A program made the translations under genes and the position numbers. From NCBI GenBank assembly GCA_016704655.1, contig JADIZR010000006.1, forward strand, positions 124,001 to 188,000: a DNA stretch of 64,000 bases. The letters run 5' to 3'. This DNA is from Pseudomonadota bacterium (GTDB lineage: Bacteria; Pseudomonadota; Gammaproteobacteria; Steroidobacterales; Steroidobacteraceae). The notes beneath the pieces are model-generated. The model was not told the DNA's origin, searched no databases, and saw nothing but the letters and a program-made list of their open reading frames with translations. Shown here one piece after another: positions 5,980-15,773 of this stretch (position 1 is its first letter; the number at the start of each line of letters is the position of its first letter).

Positions 5980-8268
5980 TCAGCGGAAGATACCCCGCTC
6001 GAGAATGGTGCCGTTACCGATCGGCCGCCCGACCGCTATCCACAAACTCCAGGAGTCGGTGCTGGTCATGCCTAGACCCAGAGTCAGTGGACCGGCCTGC
6101 GTGCGTCCCGTCAGGTATAGCGAGCCGCCGTAAATCATCTCGTCGTCGTCGAAAGCGGGCGAGACGGGCTGTTCGAGACGACCGAACACCTGCCCGGCTT
6201 CGAGCCGTACGCCGGCATAGAGTGCCTGGCCCCGGATTGACATGAGGTCCTTGAACTTCCACAGGTAGCTGCCGCTGGCCGTCCAGTAGTCGGTCAGGCG
6301 CAGCTCGCCCAGCTCGAATCCCGGGAAGCTGCCGGGGCCGCCCAGCATGAAGTAGCGGTCAGGAGGGATCTCGCTGTCGAGATCAGTGCCGCCGGCCAGT
6401 GTCATCCAGACGACGTCGTTGCGCACAGGTACTGCCATGCCTATGCCGAGTTCCAGCCGTTCCCAATCGAGCTCGGCGCCAAGCGATTCGTCGACGTAGG
6501 CATACTCCAGCGCCGCCGCGATACCCCGGGTCGGGTTGAACGCCGTATCTCGACTGTCGAAGGTCGCCGACATCGTCAGACCGGCGTCGTCGCGCTCGTC
6601 TTCCGGCAGGATCGGCGAACCCGTCTCGACGGTGGCCTTGCGCCGGGTGTACATGTAGCCGAACCTGACCTGCGAGTTGTCGCTGAGATTGGCGCCGACG
6701 TCGACCGTGCCGCCCAAGTCGCTGAACTTGTAGGTCGCCAGCCGTTCATTGTCGTAGAACACGTCCTCCCAGGAACGTGTGTAAAACACCTTCGGTTCCA
6801 CGAAGAACCGCTGGTTCACGTCGAGCGGCTGGTAGAAGCTGGTCGAGAGATTGTTGAAATAGCCGAGCTGGATCTCGTTGCGCCATTCAGCGCCCAGCGA
6901 GTTGAGCCAGGTCCGCGTGTGCTTGGCATAAACGACGAAGCCCAGGTCGCCGTCTTCGGAACCGTACAGGCCCAGATCGAACTTGAGGTAGTTCGGTCCG
7001 TAAGTCTTCTCCTGCGGCCACCACTCCAGCGTGGGGCCGCCGGGGTCTCCCGTCAGCCGGTATTCGACCGACTCAAATTCGGGCAGGGCGGACATGCGTT
7101 GCGCCTCGGCGCTGATCGTTGCAGTGTCGACCTTGTCGCCCGACTTCACCTGGGCGCGGCCCTCGAGGTATTCGGGATTGACGCGCTCCATGCCCTTGTA
7201 CTGCACGTCTGCCAGCCGGGTCTCTATGTTCTGGCCTGCGGTGACGCCGGCCCGCCATGTGTGGTACTCAGCCTCCGGCACCGCGAGCGGAGCCAGCTTG
7301 GCCGCCATTTCGCGGGCAGCCTTTTCGCCCAGAGGAATCGTCTCCGGCACGCGCTCGAAGTCGGTCGTCGTGATGTCGCCCATGATCACGTCGACGCGAA
7401 TATCCCTATCCGTCAGGCTTTCCAGTTGCAGGTTTTCGTTGGCCATGATTCCCACGTCGGAGCTGCGCAGGATCAGCTGAGTGGCGGTCTGCAGCTTCTC
7501 GCGCTGGAGTTCCTGTTCGACGAGATTGACGACGATGACTACGTCGGCGCACAGGTTGCGTGCGACGTCCACCGGGATGTTGCGGACCATGCCACCATCC
7601 GAAAGAATGTATTGCTCGGTCATGACGGGGGCGAAAGCGCCCGGGATCGCCATGCTGGCGCGCATGGCCGTCGCCAGGTCGCCGTCCTTGAGCACCACCA
7701 TCTTGCCGCTGATCATGTCAGTCGCGACGGCCCGGTAGGGAATCGGCAGCTTGTCGAAGTCTCCCTGTAAGCGTGAGGCTGCCACGTAGCTTCGCAGCAG
7801 GTCCTCGATGTTGCTGGTGTTGAGGATGCCCGCAGGCAATATGACCCGCTTTTCCCGCAGGCCCATTTCGATGTCGTTGCTGTAGGTCGCCCCGGCGCGC
7901 TTCTGCTCGATGGTCTGCAGGTCGCGCTGCCCAGCCCCGCCGACCACCTTCTTCCAGTCGATGCCGACCACGAACTTTTCGAGCTCGTCCGCAGGGATGC
8001 CGGACGCATAGCCCCCCCCGACGAGGGCGCCCATGCTGGTGCCGGCGATGCAGTCGATGGGGATGTGCATTTCTTCCAGCACTTTCAGCACGCCGACATG
8101 GGCGCCGCCCTTGGCTCCACCGCCAGCCAACACCAGGCCGACGCGGGGCCGTGATGATGTGACCGCAGAAACCTCAGGTGTGCCTGAATCCGCGGCATAT
8201 GTAGAACAGGCAATCAGGCAGCCGGCCAGCGCTGCGACCATGTGTGGCCGGAGAGAGACGCGCGACAT
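5980..8268 (-). CDS. Patatin-like phospholipase fused to an outer-membrane beta-barrel (type Vd-like)
   Basis: The 762-residue protein combines an exported patatin lipase with an Omp85-type barrel, the architecture of PlpD-like type Vd autotransporters. After a signal peptide (about residues 1-26) the patatin domain shows the oxyanion motif GGGAKG (49-54), the nucleophile GTSMG (S78) and the catalytic DGG (D224), so the lipase dyad is complete. A POTRA-like region near 330-400 and a barrel of alternating aromatic strands follow, ending in IFR. The ATG at 8268 has AGGAG upstream and is preferred over the longer frame. It likely releases fatty acids from phospholipids at the cell surface or in the periplasm. 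Confidence 0.88.
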   Translation of the reverse strand: MSRVSLRPHMVAALAGCLIACSTYAADSGTPEVSAVTSSRPRVGLVLAGGGAKGGAHVGVLKVLEEMHIPIDCIAGTSMGALVGGGYASGIPADELEKFVVGIDWKKVVGGAGQRDLQTIEQKRAGATYSNDIEMGLREKRVILPAGILNTSNIEDLLRSYVAASRLQGDFDKLPIPYRAVATDMISGKMVVLKDGDLATAMRASMAIPGAFAPVMTEQYILSDGGMVRNIPVDVARNLCADVVIVVNLVEQELQREKLQTATQLILRSSDVGIMANENLQLESLTDRDIRVDVIMGDITTTDFERVPETIPLGEKAAREMAAKLAPLAVPEAEYHTWRAGVTAGQNIETRLADVQYKGMERVNPEYLEGRAQVKSGDKVDTATISAEAQRMSALPEFESVEYRLTGDPGGPTLEWWPQEKTYGPNYLKFDLGLYGSEDGDLGFVVYAKHTRTWLNSLGAEWRNEIQLGYFNNLSTSFYQPLDVNQRFFVEPKVFYTRSWEDVFYDNERLATYKFSDLGGTVDVGANLSDNSQVRFGYMYTRRKATVETGSPILPEDERDDAGLTMSATFDSRDTAFNPTRGIAAALEYAYVDESLGAELDWERLELGIGMAVPVRNDVVWMTLAGGTDLDSEIPPDRYFMLGGPGSFPGFELGELRLTDYWTASGSYLWKFKDLMSIRGQALYAGVRLEAGQVFGRLEQPVSPAFDDDEMIYGGSLYLTGRTQAGPLTLGLGMTSTDSWSLWIAVGRPIGNGTILERGIFR

Positions 8269-8394
8269 CGATGAAGCTCCTGGGCGCGACGCCGCCCGAC
8301 GAAATATCCAACGCAACTGCGGATTGCTCAGAGTTGTGGGCCGGACTAGGATGCGATCGATTCTAAACGCGAACCCTGACCGGGAGCCTAGATT

Positions 8395-9261
8395 ATGTGC
8401 CAGGAATCATCGACTTCACGTGCGCGTCTTACAAGCTCAAGGACGGTGTGCGCGAGTGTGGCCTTGCTCCTGTTGGGATCCCCGGCGGCGTTCGCCGAAC
8501 AATCGCCGAACCTGCTCACCGACTCGTTCCAGGTCGCGCTTGGCACGTTCATCCTCACGACCGAGCCGACCATCCAGCTCAAGGGTGATACCGGTAACGG
8601 TGACAAGGTGGATTTCGACGAAGCCCTGGGCGGCGGCGATTCCACACGCATACGACTGGACAGCTTCTGGCGCTTCGGCGACAGCGGACGGCACAAGGTC
8701 AAGGCGATCGCGTTCGACATGAATCGTGACAACAGCAGGACCTTCGACAGGGATATCGAGTGGGGCGGCGACACTTACCCCACCAACGCGAAGATCGACG
8801 CTGAATTCGATTTTACAGTCATCGAAGTCGCCTACGAATACGCCTTCATCAAGCGCGAAAAATATGAACTGGACGCATCCATAGGCTTGCATTACACCGA
8901 TCTGAGCGCCTCCCTCGCGGCCAAGGCCGAGTCGTCCGCCGGCCAATTGGAAGGAGACATCAGCAACGAAGCCAGCGTCGCGGCGCCATTGCCGGTCATC
9001 GGGCTGCGCGGCATCTGGGATCTTTCGAACGACTTCTGGCTGGATGTGACGGCGCAGTACTTCGCGTTGTCGATCGACGACATCGACGGCAGCTTGCAGG
9101 ACTATCGCGTGCTGGTCACATGGCAGCCCAGGAAGTGGCTGGGCGTCGGCCTCGGCTACAACCGGTTCACGTTGGACGTTGACGTGGACAAAGACGACTT
9201 CAACGGTTCACTGGACTGGACCTACAGCGGGCCGATGATTTTCTACAGCGCGTCGTTCTAG
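8395..9261 (+). CDS. Outer-membrane beta-barrel protein
   Basis: The 288-residue protein has an N-terminal signal sequence (hydrophobic core VCASVALLLLGSPAAFA, cleavage before EQSP) and a mature part made of alternating polar/aromatic strands ending in the aromatic residue F (IFYSASF), a standard BAM-recognised C-terminus. Length and strand pattern suggest an 8- to 10-stranded barrel. I do not recognise a substrate. It is divergent from the patatin/barrel gene across a 126-base promoter region and convergent with the AraC-type regulator gene. Confidence 0.7.
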   Translation: MCQESSTSRARLTSSRTVCASVALLLLGSPAAFAEQSPNLLTDSFQVALGTFILTTEPTIQLKGDTGNGDKVDFDEALGGGDSTRIRLDSFWRFGDSGRHKVKAIAFDMNRDNSRTFDRDIEWGGDTYPTNAKIDAEFDFTVIEVAYEYAFIKREKYELDASIGLHYTDLSASLAAKAESSAGQLEGDISNEASVAAPLPVIGLRGIWDLSNDFWLDVTAQYFALSIDDIDGSLQDYRVLVTWQPRKWLGVGLGYNRFTLDVDVDKDDFNGSLDWTYSGPMIFYSASF

Positions 9262-9378
9262 GGCCCGCTCGAACTGAGGTTCTGGCAAGCCTGCGGGCGT
9301 GTCACGATGCCGACGTCTTGAGGGGCGTCGATTCCGACGGTGAGCGAAGTTCTTCATCCGGCACCGCTCGGTGGTTGA

Positions 9379-10419
9379 TCAGCGCGCCTGGCGCCGGTAA
9401 GCGCTCGGCGTGAGTCCGGTCCAGCGGCGGAAAGCCGTGGAAAAATTGGCCGCGCTGACGTATTGCAACGATTCTGCAACCTGCTGCATCTTCAGGTGGG
9501 TATCGCGCAGCAATTGGCAGGCAACCTCGCACTTAACCGACATAAGCATTTCGCTGTAGAACATGTCATGTTGTTTGAGTCGTCGATCCAGCGTCCTGCG
9601 GTGAATGCCCAGCAGTGCCGCGATGGAGTCCATCGAGAATTCGCCGGTGAATAACTGCTTGCGCAGTACGCGGCGGAAAGTCGTCGGGAAGTCGGCCATG
9701 ATCGAAATGTGTCTTGCCCGCACCTCAGCCTCGATCTGGCGTCGCTTGAGTGGATCCAGCGACGGAAGCGGCCACTCGAGCCACTGGCTATCGAAGACCA
9801 ACGCCGTTTCATCGCTGTCGAAGCGCACTGGCGCGCGAAAGAATTTCTGACACGGCCGCAGGTTCGATGGGGCCTTGCTCGCAACCGTGATCACGATTGG
9901 CAGCCATTTGGATCCACACAGTTCCTGCAGGATGTTGAACGCCAGCGCTATCGCGCCGAGTTGAATGTGCCGCGTGTCGCCCATTTGGGGCTCGGCGATC
10001 GCATACACGAAGCGGGTGAAGCCGCCGGACGTGATCACACTGACGGTCGCCGCGGTGTTCTGCAATGTGAAATAGTTGGACAGGTTCCGCAGTCCTTGCC
10101 CGACGGTGTCCGCGCAGAGTGCAACCTGACCAGCGAGACCCAAGCTGGCCGAGCGGCTACGCTGGCCGACCAGCAGGCCGATGTAGTCGCAGCTTGTGTG
10201 CCTGGCGCTCACAGAGAGCAGTCGCCCGACATCGGGGTAGGGGATCAGGTTGTCCGGGTCGTCGAATATGTCGGCTTGCACCCTGGCTTCGCGCATGACG
10301 TCTCGCACGTCGATACCGAACTCGCTGAGGATCTCAGGCAGGGGCAGGAACGCAGCGATGCGCGCGCTGCCGACGAAAGGAATCGAGCCCGGCTCCTGTA
10401 CGTGCAAATGCCTATTCAT
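9379..10419 (-). CDS. AraC-family regulator with N-terminal ligand-binding domain
   Basis: The 346-residue protein has the N-terminal arabinose-binding-like domain of the OruR/ArgR-type AraC subfamily (starting around LPEILSEFGIDVRDVM) and a C-terminal double helix-turn-helix (SMDSIAALLGIHRRTLDRRL and later SAANFSTAFRRWTGLTPSAY). The ATG at 10419 places the start directly before the conserved domain; longer frames run into the intergenic region. The gene is divergent from the DcaP-like porin at 10574, across a 154-base shared promoter region, so it most likely controls the porin-glutaminase genes. The ligand is not known. Confidence 0.82.
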   Translation of the reverse strand: MNRHLHVQEPGSIPFVGSARIAAFLPLPEILSEFGIDVRDVMREARVQADIFDDPDNLIPYPDVGRLLSVSARHTSCDYIGLLVGQRSRSASLGLAGQVALCADTVGQGLRNLSNYFTLQNTAATVSVITSGGFTRFVYAIAEPQMGDTRHIQLGAIALAFNILQELCGSKWLPIVITVASKAPSNLRPCQKFFRAPVRFDSDETALVFDSQWLEWPLPSLDPLKRRQIEAEVRARHISIMADFPTTFRRVLRKQLFTGEFSMDSIAALLGIHRRTLDRRLKQHDMFYSEMLMSVKCEVACQLLRDTHLKMQQVAESLQYVSAANFSTAFRRWTGLTPSAYRRQAR

Positions 10420-10573
10420 TCTGCCCAAGGTGCTCACCGGGATTGTCACAATCTCAAATGTTTTACCCAGATTCGGAGCATACATTGCTCGCATTAGCCG
10501 GTGTGACGCGAGTCGCGATCGTTGGATTTCGGTAGCGCGTATGCGTGCGGCGGTCGACGACAGGAGAGTTCGT

Positions 10574-11803
10574 ATGGAAACCCGCATAGTTCTGAATTCG
10601 AAGGGTTTGTTGGCCGCCGCCGTGTCGGCCGCGTTGCTCGCCAGTGCCCCGGCCGTGGCTGAGGATTCCGGCCGCAGCTTTGAGTTTTATGGCTTCGCCC
10701 AGGCCGATTACATCCAGGACATCGGCGGCCGTCTCGACCCGGACTGGGACGATGCATTCCGGCCTTCCAAGATCTGTTTCGACGGCGCCTGCGGCGAGGA
10801 CGGCCAGGCGAGCATCAGCGTCAAGCAGAGCCGCTTCGGCGTGAAGGGCACGATGCCGACGGGTTCGACCACAGCGCCGCTCAGCTTCAAGTTCGAGTTC
10901 GACCTGTTCGGCACCGGCGTGGATGCGGGCCAGACGACCATGCGCCTGCGACACTTCTATGGCGAGTGGGGCCAGTTCCTGGCCGGCCAGACCAACAGCC
11001 TCTTCATGGACATCGACGTGTTCCCGAACACGATCGACTACTGGGGCCCGTCGGGCATGGTGTTCTATCGCAACGTGCAGATGCGCTGGACGCCTTACAA
11101 GACCGAGAGCAGCCACTTCGCCATCGCCATCGAGCGCCCCAGCAATGACATCGACTCTGGCAACCTGCGCCTGATCGAGGGGCTCGAGGACGTCGAAGTC
11201 AGGAACGACGAAGAACTGCCCGACCTTACGGCGCAGTTCCGCTACGGCGGCGACTGGGGCCATCTGCAGTTGGGCGGTATCCTGCGCAAGGTGGGCTATG
11301 AATTGCGTGCGGATCCGACAGACAGCTGGACTGAGGGAAGCGAGCTGGGTTGGGGCATCAACGTCGGCGCGGTGTTCAACGTGCTCGAGAAGGACGCGAT
11401 CCGTCTGCAGGTCGTCTACGGCGAAGGCATCGCGAACTACATGAACGACGGCGGCATGGACCTCGCCCCGTCGGCGAACTGGGACGCTGGAATCGTGGCG
11501 GATCTCGAAGCCGAAGCTGTCCCGCTCATGGGCGTGCTGGCCTACTACGACCACTGGTGGAATGACAAGTGGTCGAGTTCGATCGGCTACAGCTTTACGG
11601 AAGTGGACAACACCAACTTCCAGGACCCGGGCGCGTTCCAGAAGATCGACTACGCCTCGGGCAACGTGCTGTATTACCCTGCCGAAAACGTGATGGTGGG
11701 TGCGGAGCTCATGTGGGGCGAGCGCACCAACAACGACGACGCGTCCGAGGACAATGTCCGCTTCCAGTTCACCGTCAAGTACAACTTCGGCATCACGCTC
11801 TGA
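10574..11803 (+). CDS. DcaP-like outer-membrane porin
   Basis: The 409-residue protein has a signal peptide (cleavage near APAVA-EDSG) and then FYGFAQADYIQD and DPDWDDAFRPSK, which are the opening strands typical of DcaP-like trimeric porins that pass small anionic or dicarboxylic compounds. The C-terminus FTVKYNFGITL is a barrel-closing strand. The start at 10574 follows AGGAGAG; the longer frame upstream to 10250 is antisense to the AraC gene. The glutaminase gene starts 26 bases after the stop, so the porin may supply the periplasmic enzyme with substrate. Confidence 0.85.
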   Translation: METRIVLNSKGLLAAAVSAALLASAPAVAEDSGRSFEFYGFAQADYIQDIGGRLDPDWDDAFRPSKICFDGACGEDGQASISVKQSRFGVKGTMPTGSTTAPLSFKFEFDLFGTGVDAGQTTMRLRHFYGEWGQFLAGQTNSLFMDIDVFPNTIDYWGPSGMVFYRNVQMRWTPYKTESSHFAIAIERPSNDIDSGNLRLIEGLEDVEVRNDEELPDLTAQFRYGGDWGHLQLGGILRKVGYELRADPTDSWTEGSELGWGINVGAVFNVLEKDAIRLQVVYGEGIANYMNDGGMDLAPSANWDAGIVADLEAEAVPLMGVLAYYDHWWNDKWSSSIGYSFTEVDNTNFQDPGAFQKIDYASGNVLYYPAENVMVGAELMWGERTNNDDASEDNVRFQFTVKYNFGITL

Positions 11804-11829
11804 TGCTGCACGAATCGAAGGAAACGATC

Positions 11830-12864
11830 ATGAAAGCCATCAACAGGAATTCGCTGGCCGCCGGGCTGGTTGCCACGATGTCTCTCGCTCTGGCAGCGCC
11901 GGCGTACGCGAGAGGGCCGATGCCAGACCCCGCCGTCAAGGAATTCCAGCGCCTGGTCGACGCCGCTTACGCCAAGTACAAGGGCCTGCAGGACGGCAAG
12001 AACGCCGACTACATTCCGATCCTCACCGAGACGCCGAGCGACCTGTTCGGCGTGGTGATCGTTACAAAGGATGGCAAGGTATTCAGCGCGGGTGACGTCG
12101 ACTACCAGTTCTCGATCCAGTCCGTGTCGAAGCCGTTCACGGCCGCCTTGGTGATGACGCAGCAGGGCCCGTCCGTCCTCAAGGAAAAAATCGGCGTCGA
12201 GCCGACCGGCATGGCCTTCAATTCGAAGCTGGCGTTGGGGGTGTACGAAGACTCTGTCAACCCGCTGGTGAACGCGGGCGCCATCGCCGCGGTCAGCCTC
12301 GTCCAGGCGAAGTCCGAGGCGGAACGCTGGAACAAGGTGCAGCAGAACATGAGCGATTTCGCCGGTCGCCCGCTGACGGTGCTCGAGAAAGTGTACGAGT
12401 CGGAATACACGACGGCCTTTGGCAACCGCGGCATCGCGAACCTGCTCTACAACTGGGGTCGTCTCTACAGCGATCCCGAAGAAGCGCTACGCGTCTACAC
12501 GCGCCAGTGCTCCCTCGGCGTCAGTGCCAAGGACCTCGGCATGATGGGTGCCACGCTGGCCAACGGCGGAGTCAACCCGCTGACGAAGAAGCAGGTGATG
12601 CCGGCCAAGCACGTGCCGGAGCTCCTGGCGATCATGGCGACGGCCGGGTTCTATGACGAATCGGGCGACTGGATGTACACCGCGGGCTTGCCGGCCAAGA
12701 CCGGCGTCGGTGGCGGGATCGTTGCGGTCGTGCCAGGTCGGTTCGCGATCGCTGCGTTTTCGCCGCGCCTGAACGAAGCCGGCAACAGCGTCCGTTCGCT
12801 GAACGCCATCCGGGACATCGCAGGTGAACTCGGCGTCGGCGTATTCGGACCGAATCCGAACTGA
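11830..12864 (+). CDS. glsA: Exported glutaminase A
   Basis: Glutaminase hydrolyses glutamine to glutamate and ammonia. The 344-residue protein shows the serine-dependent fold: SVSK (S98, K101, the catalytic Ser-x-x-Lys), NPLVNAGAI around 144-152, a YNWGRLYS segment, and a GGGIVAVVPGRFAI stretch near the end. Most glutaminases are cytoplasmic, but this one begins with a clear signal peptide (MKAINRNSLAAGLVATMSLA, cleavage near AYA-RGPM), so it should act in the periplasm. The ATG at 11830 follows AAGGA. The porin lies immediately upstream and a strong terminator follows at 12934. Confidence 0.93.
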   Translation: MKAINRNSLAAGLVATMSLALAAPAYARGPMPDPAVKEFQRLVDAAYAKYKGLQDGKNADYIPILTETPSDLFGVVIVTKDGKVFSAGDVDYQFSIQSVSKPFTAALVMTQQGPSVLKEKIGVEPTGMAFNSKLALGVYEDSVNPLVNAGAIAAVSLVQAKSEAERWNKVQQNMSDFAGRPLTVLEKVYESEYTTAFGNRGIANLLYNWGRLYSDPEEALRVYTRQCSLGVSAKDLGMMGATLANGGVNPLTKKQVMPAKHVPELLAIMATAGFYDESGDWMYTAGLPAKTGVGGGIVAVVPGRFAIAAFSPRLNEAGNSVRSLNAIRDIAGELGVGVFGPNPN

Positions 12865-12933
12865 GTGTATGAACGGGTACCCTGTGTCGCGGCGCTCATG
12901 ATGAAGCAGTAACGGCACCCCCCTGCCGTTACG

Positions 12934-12967
12934 GGCCGGGGCAACGATGCCCCGGCCTTTTTTCTTT
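12934..12967 (+). terminator. Rho-independent terminator after the glutaminase gene
   Basis: A perfect 9-bp stem, ggccggggc and gccccggcc with a 6-nt loop, is followed directly by a T-rich run (ttttttctttct). It should end the porin-glutaminase transcript. Confidence 0.9.
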
Positions 12968-12987
12968 CTGCAGTGCGAGATCGAACC

Positions 12988-14517
12988 ATGTCATTCTTAA
13001 GGACCTCAGTCGTAGCGGCGCTCGCGATGTCGGCGACTCTCGCCAGCGCGCAGGGCACTTCCGTGTCGGTCGAGCAGCGACTGCAGCAGCTCGAGGCCGA
13101 ACAGTCTGCGATGAAGCAGCAGCTTGCAGAGCGTGACGCGGCGATCCAGGAATTGAAACGGGAGCTGGCACGACAGGGCGGCACGACGGCTCCGGTTGCG
13201 CTCACCTCGCCAGCTGTTCCGCCGGCGGTTGCGGGTTCGGCCGTGCCGCCACAGGCGGCCGCTGCTGGGCAGGTACAGGAGGCCGCCGTTTCGCCGGAAG
13301 CGCGGTCTCCCACGCCGCGGACAGTCGAGACCTGGGGCGTCTACGACCCCGGTGACGGATTCCTCGTCGGTCGAAACGAGATTGGCGAGCTCTCGGTCAG
13401 CGCCTACGCGATGGCGCGATACATGAGCCAGCACGACGACGACCAGGTCTTCACCGACCACCTTGGCAACGAGCGTCCGGTCGACATACGCAGCGACCTG
13501 CTATCGCACCGGATCATGGTGTTCCTGAAAGGCTGGATGGGCAGCGAGAAACTCATTTACAACATCACGCTCTGGACGGTCAACGCGACCGACCAGGACG
13601 CGATCTTCGCGAACATCGGCTACCAGTTCAGCCGAAAGTTCAGCCTGTACGCCGGCCTCACCGGCAACCCGGGGTCGCGTTCATTGAACGGTTCGCATCC
13701 CTTCTGGCTCGCCCACGACCGGGTCATGGCGGACGAGTTCTTCCGGCCGTTCTTCGGTTCGGGCATCTTTGCGACCGGCGAAGCGATTCCAGGTCTCTGG
13801 TACAGCGCCACAGTTTCGAATAACAACAGTTCGCTCGGTGTGAAGGCGTCCCAGTTGGACCGCAAGTACACCTACGGTGGCACCGTTTGGTGGATGCCGA
13901 CGACGCACGAATTCGGCCCGCGCGGTGGCTACGGCGACTGGGAGTGGCACGAGGAAATCGCCACCCGGTTCGGCATGTCGTACGTGGAAAGCCCGGAGCA
14001 GAGCTTCCGCAATTCCAGTGACAGCCCGGAGAACACCACACTGCGGTTGGCAGACAGCGTGAACCTGTTCGAAACCGGCGCGCTGGCGCCCGGCGTGACG
14101 ATCGAAAATGCCGACTACCGCGTACTCGCGCTCGATGCAGGCTTTAAGTACAAGGGCATCTTCCTGCAGGCCGAGTATTACCAGCGCTGGCTCGACAACT
14201 TTGACGCCGACGGCCTGCTGCCGGTCGGCGAGATCAAGGACACCGGCTTCTACGCACAGGGTTCGTTCTTCCCGATCAAGCAGAAGCTCGAGGTCTATGG
14301 CGTGACCTCGCAGATCTACGGCGACGAGGACGCTGGCTTCGGCGACAGCTCCGAGTACGGCATCGGCATGAACTGGTATCCGTATCCGACGCGCAACCAC
14401 CGGCTCAACGTGCAACTGCTCGATGTCAATGATTCGCCGGTGAGCAGCACCTTCGGCTATTACACCGGCGGGCAGGACGGTTGGACGCTGGCATCGTCCT
14501 TCTCGATCTTCTTCTAA
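12988..14517 (+). CDS. Porin with N-terminal coiled coil (phosphate-selective-porin-like)
   Basis: The 509-residue protein has a signal peptide (cleavage near ASA-QGTS), then a short coiled coil (VEQRLQQLEAEQSAMKQQ), an Ala/Pro-rich linker, and a long beta-barrel ending in SSFSIFF. This order is that of OprP/OprO-like and related trimeric porins, in which the coiled coil reaches into the periplasm. The start at 12988 was chosen because the signal peptide begins there. The gene follows a terminator and so probably has its own promoter. Substrate is not evident; its place between glutaminase and an exported amidohydrolase suggests uptake of an amide or amino-acid derivative. Confidence 0.75.
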   Translation: MSFLRTSVVAALAMSATLASAQGTSVSVEQRLQQLEAEQSAMKQQLAERDAAIQELKRELARQGGTTAPVALTSPAVPPAVAGSAVPPQAAAAGQVQEAAVSPEARSPTPRTVETWGVYDPGDGFLVGRNEIGELSVSAYAMARYMSQHDDDQVFTDHLGNERPVDIRSDLLSHRIMVFLKGWMGSEKLIYNITLWTVNATDQDAIFANIGYQFSRKFSLYAGLTGNPGSRSLNGSHPFWLAHDRVMADEFFRPFFGSGIFATGEAIPGLWYSATVSNNNSSLGVKASQLDRKYTYGGTVWWMPTTHEFGPRGGYGDWEWHEEIATRFGMSYVESPEQSFRNSSDSPENTTLRLADSVNLFETGALAPGVTIENADYRVLALDAGFKYKGIFLQAEYYQRWLDNFDADGLLPVGEIKDTGFYAQGSFFPIKQKLEVYGVTSQIYGDEDAGFGDSSEYGIGMNWYPYPTRNHRLNVQLLDVNDSPVSSTFGYYTGGQDGWTLASSFSIFF

Positions 14518-14532
14518 CCTGGAGATTCAGCC

Positions 14533-15661
14533 GTGTGTAATCCAATCCAGCCCCGACGCCTGGCCATTGCGCTCGTCGCAACGTTCGGCGTTGCTATGCT
14601 GCATCTCGCCAGTGACCTGGCCCAGGCTGCAACGCCCTCCGACTTCCTGTTTCACGACGCGCATTTTCACCTGACGAATTACATCCAACAGGGTACCGAC
14701 ATCCACAAGTACCTCGAGATCATGGGCGACAAGGTCGGCCGCTCCACGCTGTTTGGCATTCCGCTGCAGCAGACTTGGTCATACGAGAACTCGGGCGACT
14801 TCGCTCCGACCTACTACCTGCAATCCGACGCGCCCCTGTACTACTACTCGTTCACCGACGCGTTCATCGCGAACGCGTACCTGAAGCTCGCGCCCGAGCA
14901 GCGCAAGCGCTTAGACCCGATGATCACAGGATTCAATCCGGCCGACATGTATGCGGCGGACCACATCCGGCGCGTGCTCCGGAACATACCCGGGCGTGTT
15001 CACTGGCATCGGCGAGTTCTCGATCCACAAGGAGTTCGTGTCGTCGAAAGTGGCTGGCGACACGGCCAGCCTGACGGACCCCGCACTCGACCGCCTGCTC
15101 GGCTTCGCGGGCGAGGTGGGGCTCGTCGTGATCCTGCACAACGACATCGACATGCCGTTCGCCAAGACAGGCGCGGAACCCGTCTTCCTGACGCAGATGA
15201 AGGACCTGTTGCGCCGTCACCCGAAAACCACGATCGTCTGGGCCCACATGGGTCTCGGTCGCGTCGTCCACCCGGTCCAGGGCCAGGCGAGCAGTGGCGC
15301 GGCAGAGCGCAGCCCGAGGTTTCGGGAAATCGTCGAATCGATACTGAGCGATCAGACGCTGAGCCACGTCTACTTCGACATTTCCTGGGACGAGGTGGCG
15401 AAGTACGCCGTTTCTTCGCCGGAGGCGACCAGCAACACAGTGGCGATGTTGAACCGCTACCCGGACCGCATCATGTTCGGCACGGACAACGTCGCACCGG
15501 CCGACCAGGCGACGCAACTCCGAGTGTTCAACCTGTGGGATCCGATCTGGGCTCAGTTGACGCCCGAGGCGAGCCTGAAGGTCCGCAAAGGTAACTACGA
15601 ACGCATCTTCGATGCAGCGCGAATCCGGGTGCGCGCGTGGGAGCGTGCCAATGTGAAGTAG
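14533..15661 (+). CDS. Exported amidohydrolase family 2 protein (frameshifted)
   Basis: Two overlapping frames together encode one amidohydrolase. The first (from a GTG at 14533, GGAGA upstream) gives a signal peptide and the metal-binding DAHFHL; it ends its homology at ADHIRRVLR. The second carries FTGIGEFSIHKEFV, WAHMGLG and a late MFGTDN motif. Removing one A at 14983-14984 joins them through RTYPGVFTG, giving about 375 residues, the normal length. PF04909-type TIM-barrel hydrolases act on C-N or C-C bonds, including decarboxylations. I judge the shift to be a likely assembly error because both halves are well preserved. It starts 15 bases after the porin, so they likely share a transcript. 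Confidence 0.75.
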
Positions 15662-15707
15662 GTGGGCGATACTGCGGCGCTCGCACAACGTCGATGGAGG
15701 GGGGGCA

Positions 15708-15773
15708 ATGAGCAGCGTCGCGACTCAAGCTGAAGGGCTGTACGGTCAAGTGTCGTGGCAGCCGGATCGGTAA
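15708..15773 (+). CDS. Possible 21-codon leader peptide coupled to the permease gene
   Basis: An ATG preceded by a strong GGAGG-rich ribosome binding site opens a 21-residue frame (begins MSSVATQAEG, ends SWQPDR). Its TAA overlaps the ATG of the downstream permease as TAATG. The permease ATG itself has no good ribosome binding site, so coupled translation is plausible. The peptide has no recognisable motif; alternatively the frame is a chance product and the permease begins at the in-frame GTG at 15755. Confidence 0.4.
   Translation: MSSVATQAEGLYGQVSWQPDR

Noticed and set aside
9262..9378. Terminator between the convergent barrel and AraC genes
   Set aside because: A weak cgacg...cgtcg stem exists but no T-run follows on either strand, so it was not annotated.
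10250..10573. Upstream extension of the DcaP-like porin frame
   Set aside because: The extension is antisense to the AraC gene, and a good ribosome binding site and signal peptide start at 10574.
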